A DNA stretch of 9,788 bases from positions 1-9,788 of the forward strand of contig CAYLOC010000128.1 in NCBI GenBank assembly GCA_964385195.1. Reading direction: 5' to 3'. Source of the stretch: CAYLOC01 sp964385195. Lineage in GTDB: Bacteria; Actinomycetota; Actinomycetes; Propionibacteriales; Nocardioidaceae. This document shows positions 6,310-9,788 of the stretch, piece after piece (position 1 is the first letter of the stretch; each line of letters begins with the position of its first letter). Below the pieces are notes generated by a model. The model did not search any database, was not told where the DNA came from, and was given only the letters and a program-made list of their open reading frames with translations. The position numbers were made by a program, and so were the translations under genes.

Positions 6310-7841
6310 CCCAGGCCGAACCCGGCGAGAACCCGCTGCGTGCGCCGCAGGACCGGCGGCTCCCCCGGATCGCCGGCCCGTGCGGCCTGGTGATCTTCGG
6401 TGTCACCGGCGACCTGAGTCGCAAGAAGGTGATGCCTGCCGTCTACGACCTCGCCAACCGAGGTCTCCTTCCGCCGGGCTTCGCGCTGGTCGGCTACGCA
6501 CGCCGTGACTGGGCCAACGAGGACTTCGAGAAGGTGGTCCACGACGCCGTCCAGGAACACTCCCGGACCCCGTTCCGCGAAGAGGTCTGGGAACAGCTGG
6601 CCCAAGGGTTCCGCTTCGTCCCCGGCGACTTCTCCGACGACGTCGCCTTCGACACCCTGCGGGAGACGATCGAGGAGCTCGACCGTGAACGCGGCACCTC
6701 CGGCAACCACGCGTTCTACCTGGCGATCCCGCCGAAGTTCTTCCCCCAGGTGATCGGCCAGCTCAAGGAACACGGTCTCACCGACGCCAGCGACGGCTCC
6801 TGGCGCCGGCTGGTGGTGGAGAAGCCGTTCGGCCACGATCTCGCCAGCGCGCGCGAGCTCAACCAGATGCTGCACGAGGTCTTCCCTCCGGAGACGGTGT
6901 TCCGCATCGACCACTACCTCGGCAAGGAGACGGTGCAGAACATCCTCGCCCTGCGGTTCGCGAACCAGCTGTTCGAGCCGGTCTGGAACGCCAACTACGT
7001 GGACCATGTCCAGATCACCATGGCTGAGGACATCGGGATCGGGTCCCGCGCGGGGTACTACGACGCGATCGGCGCCGCGCGCGACGTCATCCAGAACCAC
7101 CTGATGCAGCTCATGGCGCTCATCGCGATGGAGGAGCCGGTCGCCTTCGACGCCCAGAGCCTGCGGGTGGAGAAGCAGAAGCTGCTGCGGTCGGTGCGGG
7201 TTCCCGAGCGGCTGGACCTGCACACCTCCCGCGGGCAGTACGGGCCGGGCTGGGCCGGCGGGGAGAAGGTGGTCGGCTACCGCGACGAGAAGGACATCCC
7301 CCGGTCTTCCAGCACCGAGACGTTCGCGGCGATCCGGCTGGACATCCACACCCGCCGCTGGGCCGGCGTACCGTTCTACCTGCGCACCGGGAAACGGCTC
7401 GGCCGCCGCGTCACCGAGGTCGCGATCGTGTTCAACCGTGCACCGCACCTGCCGTTCCACGAGACCTCCACCGAGGAGCTCGGGCAGAACGCCCTCGTGG
7501 TCCGCGTCCAGCCCGACGAGGGCATTACGGTCCGGTTCGGGGCCAAGGTGCCCGGTACGGCGATGGAGATCCGGGACGTCAACATGGACTTCGCCTACGG
7601 CGGCACGTTCGTCGAGTCCAGCCCGGAAGCCTACGAGCGGCTCATCCTCGACGTGCTCCTCGGTGACCCGCCATTGTTCCCGCAGGAGGACGAGGTCGAG
7701 CTGTCCTGGAAGATCCTCGATCCCATCATCGAGCACTGGCACAAGAACGGAGCTCCCGAGCGCTATGAGTCCGGAACGTGGGGACCGGAGTCCTCGGTAG
7801 CCATGCTGGCCCGCGACGGCCGGGCCTGGCGGCGGCCATGA
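6306..7841 (+). CDS. zwf: Glucose-6-phosphate 1-dehydrogenase
   Basis: Zwf catalyses the first, committed step of the oxidative pentose phosphate pathway: glucose-6-P + NADP+ to 6-phosphoglucono-1,5-lactone + NADPH. The 511-residue protein is of standard family length. The N-terminal Rossmann domain has GVTGDLSRKK at 32-41, the nucleotide-binding motif with the Arg/Lys residues typical of NADP+ use. The active-site signature RIDHYLGKE is at 200-208. The presumed catalytic His is H234 in VDHVQITMAED. Further conserved segments such as GYYDAIGAARDVIQNHL follow, and the C-terminus ends in a Trp/Arg-rich tail. The start GTG at 6306 overlaps the pgi stop (GTGA) and lies 8 nt after GGGAG; the first 25 or so residues are a non-conserved extension common in actinobacterial Zwf. 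The next gene, opcA, encodes its assembly factor, and that neighbouring pair is typical of actinobacteria and cyanobacteria. Confidence 0.97.
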   Translation: MTQAEPGENPLRAPQDRRLPRIAGPCGLVIFGVTGDLSRKKVMPAVYDLANRGLLPPGFALVGYARRDWANEDFEKVVHDAVQEHSRTPFREEVWEQLAQGFRFVPGDFSDDVAFDTLRETIEELDRERGTSGNHAFYLAIPPKFFPQVIGQLKEHGLTDASDGSWRRLVVEKPFGHDLASARELNQMLHEVFPPETVFRIDHYLGKETVQNILALRFANQLFEPVWNANYVDHVQITMAEDIGIGSRAGYYDAIGAARDVIQNHLMQLMALIAMEEPVAFDAQSLRVEKQKLLRSVRVPERLDLHTSRGQYGPGWAGGEKVVGYRDEKDIPRSSSTETFAAIRLDIHTRRWAGVPFYLRTGKRLGRRVTEVAIVFNRAPHLPFHETSTEELGQNALVVRVQPDEGITVRFGAKVPGTAMEIRDVNMDFAYGGTFVESSPEAYERLILDVLLGDPPLFPQEDEVELSWKILDPIIEHWHKNGAPERYESGTWGPESSVAMLARDGRAWRRP

Positions 7842-7857
7842 CCCGGAGGGACTGCCC

Positions 7858-8862
7858 ATGGAGCTGAGCAACACGAACGCGAGCGACATCGCCGCTGCCC
7901 TGCTGGAGGAGCGCCGGCAGGCCGGCTCCCCCGCGATGGGCATGGTGCTCACGTTCGTCATCGTCACCGACGAGAGCGAGCACTACGACGCCATCAAGAT
8001 CGCCCAACAGGTCTCGCGGGAGCATCCGTCGCGCACCCTCAGCGTGATCCGCCGGTCCGCCCGTGGAACCCCGAGGCTGGATGCCGAGATCAGCATCGGC
8101 GGCTCGGGCGAGTCGGTGCTGCTGCGCACCTCCGGTGCGCTCGCCAAACACGCGGACAGCGTGGTCCTGCCGTTGCTGCTGCCGGACTCCCCCGTCGTCG
8201 TGTGGTGGCCGGGCAAGGCGCCGGCCGATGTCGCGGGAAGCTCGATCGGGTTGCTGGCGCAACGCCGGATCACCGACTCCGCCTTCCCCACCCGCGCGAA
8301 GTCCGAGGCGCTCCTCACCCAGGCGTTGCACTACTCCCCCGGCAACACCGATCTGGCGTGGACCCGGCTGACCCCGTGGCGCGCCCTGCTCGCCGCCGCG
8401 TTGGACCAGTTCCCCGCCCGGGTCACCGGGGCCACGGTCGAGGCCGAACGGGGCAACCCCAGTGCGGACCTGCTGGTCGCGTGGCTCACCGACCGCCTCG
8501 GGGTAGACACCGCACGCTCAGTGTCGAAGGGGCCCGGCCTGACGAAGGTCTCCATGCGTACCGGACGGGGCGAGATCGCGCTCCGCCGCCCGGACGGCAA
8601 GCGGGCGACGTTGTCGATCCCGTCCGCCCCGGAACGGACGGTGGCGCTGAAACGCCGTACCGTCGCCGAGCTCCTCGCCGAGGAGCTGCGGCGCCTTGAC
8701 CCCGACGACGTGTACGCCGACACGGTCCGGGAGCTCTGCCGACTCGCCGGCCGCGGGGACGAGGCCGCCCACCCCGACCGGCCCGACGACGGCCAACGCC
8801 TGGTGCGCGAGACGACGAAGCACTCCCAGGCCCCTCTCGAGTCGACGGAGACCGCACCATGA
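7858..8862 (+). CDS. opcA: Glucose-6-phosphate dehydrogenase assembly protein OpcA
   Basis: OpcA is required for, or strongly stimulates, assembly and activity of glucose-6-phosphate dehydrogenase in actinobacteria and cyanobacteria; it has no known catalytic activity of its own. The 334-residue protein shows the family's conserved core: a mixed alpha/beta N-terminal half leading to LLLPDSPVVVWWPG (about 106-119, with D110, W116 and W117), then an RI-T-DSAFP region. The C-terminal half is more variable and ends in a charged, low-conservation tail (about 300-334). ATG at 7858 follows GGAGGG (7845-7850) by 7 nt. The gap from zwf is 16 nt, and its TGA overlaps the pgl ATG as ATGA. Placement directly after zwf strongly supports the call. 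Confidence 0.94.
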   Translation: MELSNTNASDIAAALLEERRQAGSPAMGMVLTFVIVTDESEHYDAIKIAQQVSREHPSRTLSVIRRSARGTPRLDAEISIGGSGESVLLRTSGALAKHADSVVLPLLLPDSPVVVWWPGKAPADVAGSSIGLLAQRRITDSAFPTRAKSEALLTQALHYSPGNTDLAWTRLTPWRALLAAALDQFPARVTGATVEAERGNPSADLLVAWLTDRLGVDTARSVSKGPGLTKVSMRTGRGEIALRRPDGKRATLSIPSAPERTVALKRRTVAELLAEELRRLDPDDVYADTVRELCRLAGRGDEAAHPDRPDDGQRLVRETTKHSQAPLESTETAP

Positions 8863-9635
8863 CTCCGACACCCACCGTGGTCGTGCACCGCAGCCCCGAC
8901 CTGCTCGCCGCCGCTGCGGCGGCACGCCTCATCACCACGCTCGTCGACATCCAGTCCACCGGCCGGGTCCCGCACATCGTCCTGACCGGCGGGACGATCG
9001 CCGACACCGTGCACCGCGCGATCGCCGGCTCCCCCGCGCGGGAGGCCGTGGACTGGCAGCGGGTCGAGGTGTGGTGGGGCGACGAGCGTTTCACCGCCCC
9101 CGATGACCCCGCCCGCAACGAGAAGCAGGCCCGCGAGGCACTGCTGGACCACCTCCGGCTGGACCCTGCGCGGGTGCATCCGATCCCCGCCCAGGGAGAC
9201 GCGCCGGACGCCGACTCTGCCGCGGAGGCCTATGCGAGCGCGTTGGCGGCGGCCGCGGCCCCGGAGGACCACGCCGAGGTTCCCACGTTCGACCTGCTGA
9301 TGCTCGGCGTAGGGCCGGACGGGCACGTCGCGTCGCTGTTCCCGGAGATGCCGGCGCTGTACGACGAGCGCACGGTGGTCGGCGTACACGGGTCCCCGAA
9401 GCCGCCGCCGACCAGGGTGAGCATGACGATGCCGACCCTGCAGCGCGCGCGGGAGGTGTGGTTCCTGGTGTCGGGTGCGCAGAAGGCTGCAGCGGTCCGC
9501 CTCGGCCTCTCCGGAGCAGGTTTGGTGCAGGTCCCGGCGGCCGGTCCACGCGGAACCCACGGGACGCGGTGGTTGCTGGACGAGGCCGCGGCCGCCGATC
9601 TGCCTCCCGGTCTTGCCCGCCCCGCCTCCCCCTGA
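8859..9635 (+). CDS. pgl: 6-Phosphogluconolactonase (DevB type)
   Basis: Pgl hydrolyses 6-phosphoglucono-1,5-lactone, the product of Zwf, to 6-phosphogluconate in the cytosol. The 258-residue length is normal for the DevB/SOL family, which is related to glucosamine-6-phosphate isomerase. Motifs: LTGGT at 42-46 (phosphate-binding loop); VWWGDERF at 71-78 followed by the conserved D-x2-RNEK segment; and GVGPDGHVASLFP at 150-162, with the expected catalytic His at H156. The ATG overlaps the opcA stop (ATGA) and is preceded by GGAG at 8847-8850, 8 nt upstream. The C-terminus ends in a short Pro/Ala-rich tail. It is the last gene of the operon and is followed within 12 nt by a large inverted repeat. 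Glucosamine-6-P deaminase is the only reasonable alternative, and both the context and the WWGDERF motif argue against it. Confidence 0.96.
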   Translation: MTPTPTVVVHRSPDLLAAAAAARLITTLVDIQSTGRVPHIVLTGGTIADTVHRAIAGSPAREAVDWQRVEVWWGDERFTAPDDPARNEKQAREALLDHLRLDPARVHPIPAQGDAPDADSAAEAYASALAAAAAPEDHAEVPTFDLLMLGVGPDGHVASLFPEMPALYDERTVVGVHGSPKPPPTRVSMTMPTLQRAREVWFLVSGAQKAAAVRLGLSGAGLVQVPAAGPRGTHGTRWLLDEAAAADLPPGLARPASP

Positions 9636-9647
9636 CCTCCCTACCGC

Positions 9648-9726
9648 CCCCCTCCTGCCGAGACGTCAGAACTTCCGCCGTTTTGGCGGCGTGTCGCGGA
9701 AGTTCTGACGTCTCGGCAGGAGGGGG
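9648..9726. repeat. Perfect 31-bp inverted repeat, 17-nt spacer; REP-like element or terminator
   Basis: Positions 9648-9678 are the exact reverse complement of 9696-9726, with a 17-nt spacer (9679-9695). The arms begin with CCCCCTCCTGCCGAGACG and run into GTCAGAACTTCCGC. Allowing one bulged C adds two more outer pairs (9645-9646 with 9727-9728). The repeat starts 12 nt after the pgl stop, so it probably ends the operon transcript or protects its 3' end. There is no T-tract after either arm; the only T run (9681-9684) is in the spacer. It could act in both directions. The length and perfection exceed those of a typical intrinsic terminator and suggest a dispersed palindromic element or a mobile-element remnant. 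Which of these it is cannot be decided without the rest of the genome. Confidence 0.8.
9675..9689 (+). other. Alternative small hairpin inside the large repeat
   Basis: CCGCC (9675-9679) can pair with GGCGG (9685-9689) over a GTTTT loop. It uses the inner end of the left 31-bp arm, so it competes with the last base pairs of the long stem. It would form first during transcription. It may simply be a conserved internal part of the repeat family. Confidence 0.35.
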
Positions 9727-9788
9727 CGAGCTCACTGTGGATAACTTCCGCGGCGACCGGCCCTGTTGCGGCAGGCTTGTCCTCCATG
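9727..9788 (+). other. Downstream flank with no identified gene
   Basis: Beyond the inverted repeat this flank contains the DnaA-box match and a further copy of the repeat's inner end (AACTTCCGCG at 9743-9752). The final three bases are ATG, preceded by a pyrimidine-rich stretch without a good ribosome binding site. A gene could begin at 9786, but no coding sequence is available to judge it. A short CCTG/CAGG hairpin (9762-9765 / 9772-9775) is too weak to interpret. Confidence 0.3.
9736..9744 (-). promoter_or_regulatory. Perfect DnaA-box 9-mer
   Basis: The plus strand reads TGTGGATAA, the reverse complement of the consensus DnaA box TTATCCACA, with no mismatch. It lies 10 bp beyond the inverted repeat. 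Only one copy is visible, so this is not a replication origin. It could titrate DnaA, be an accidental match, or be part of the adjoining repeat element. Confidence 0.4.

Noticed and set aside
6171..7967. Long open frame on the minus strand opposite zwf (about 598 codons)
   Set aside because: It spans the ends of pgi, all of zwf and the start of opcA, and shows no family motif. It is a compositional shadow of the plus-strand genes.
8331..9560. Minus-strand open frame opposite opcA and pgl
   Set aside because: The plus-strand genes carry clear motifs and 4-nt overlaps, while the opposite frame has biased composition and no recognisable features.
9091..9735. Minus-strand frame reading through the large inverted repeat into pgl
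   Set aside because: It is opposite pgl, its first part is simply the repeat, and no domain is visible.
9736..9744. Replication origin suggested by the DnaA box
   Set aside because: Only one box is seen, with no cluster, AT-rich unwinding region or dnaA/dnaN neighbours.
1..9788. CRISPR arrays, tRNA or rRNA genes, insertion sequences, phage or toxin-antitoxin genes
   Set aside because: None seen. Apart from the palindromic element after pgl, the window is filled with housekeeping metabolic genes.

Overview
The window is a stretch of high-GC chromosomal DNA from an actinobacterium (Actinomycetota). The evidence is the strong G/C bias at third codon positions, GTG starts behind strong ribosome binding sites, the presence of opcA, the actinobacterial SDG form of the transketolase cofactor motif, and the divergent ctaB / tkt arrangement also found in Streptomyces. 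The genus cannot be resolved from the sequence alone.

Layout. Positions 1-194 hold no gene I can support, only a weak hairpin just past the end of ctaB. On the minus strand, ctaB (195-1307) encodes haem O synthase. A 110-bp divergent intergenic region (1308-1417) with several closely packed dyads separates it from a six-gene plus-strand cluster: tkt (1418-3535), tal (3590-4714), pgi (4711-6309), zwf (6306-7841), opcA (7858-8862) and pgl (8859-9635). Three of the five junctions are 4-nt stop/start overlaps (GTGA, GTGA, ATGA) and one gap is 16 nt, so these genes are almost certainly one operon with translational coupling. Only tkt-tal has a longer spacer, 54 nt and CA-rich.

How the genes work together. 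pgi connects glycolytic fructose-6-phosphate with glucose-6-phosphate. Zwf, with its assembly factor OpcA, oxidises glucose-6-phosphate to 6-phosphogluconolactone and makes NADPH. Pgl hydrolyses the lactone, and Tkt and Tal interconvert the sugar phosphates of the non-oxidative branch. The set could support cyclic pentose-phosphate flux, with pgi returning fructose-6-phosphate to Zwf. The 6-phosphogluconate dehydrogenase gene (gnd) is not in the window.

Downstream of pgl is the most unusual structure: a perfect 31-bp inverted repeat (9648-9678 / 9696-9726) around a 17-nt spacer, without a T-tract. A perfect DnaA-box 9-mer and a third copy of part of the repeat follow immediately. This looks more like a REP-like or dispersed palindromic element, possibly acting as a terminator, than an ordinary intrinsic terminator. 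The last 60 bases end in an ATG that may start a following gene, but nothing can be said about it. Apart from this element, the window is well-understood central metabolism. I found no evidence of a new multi-gene system.
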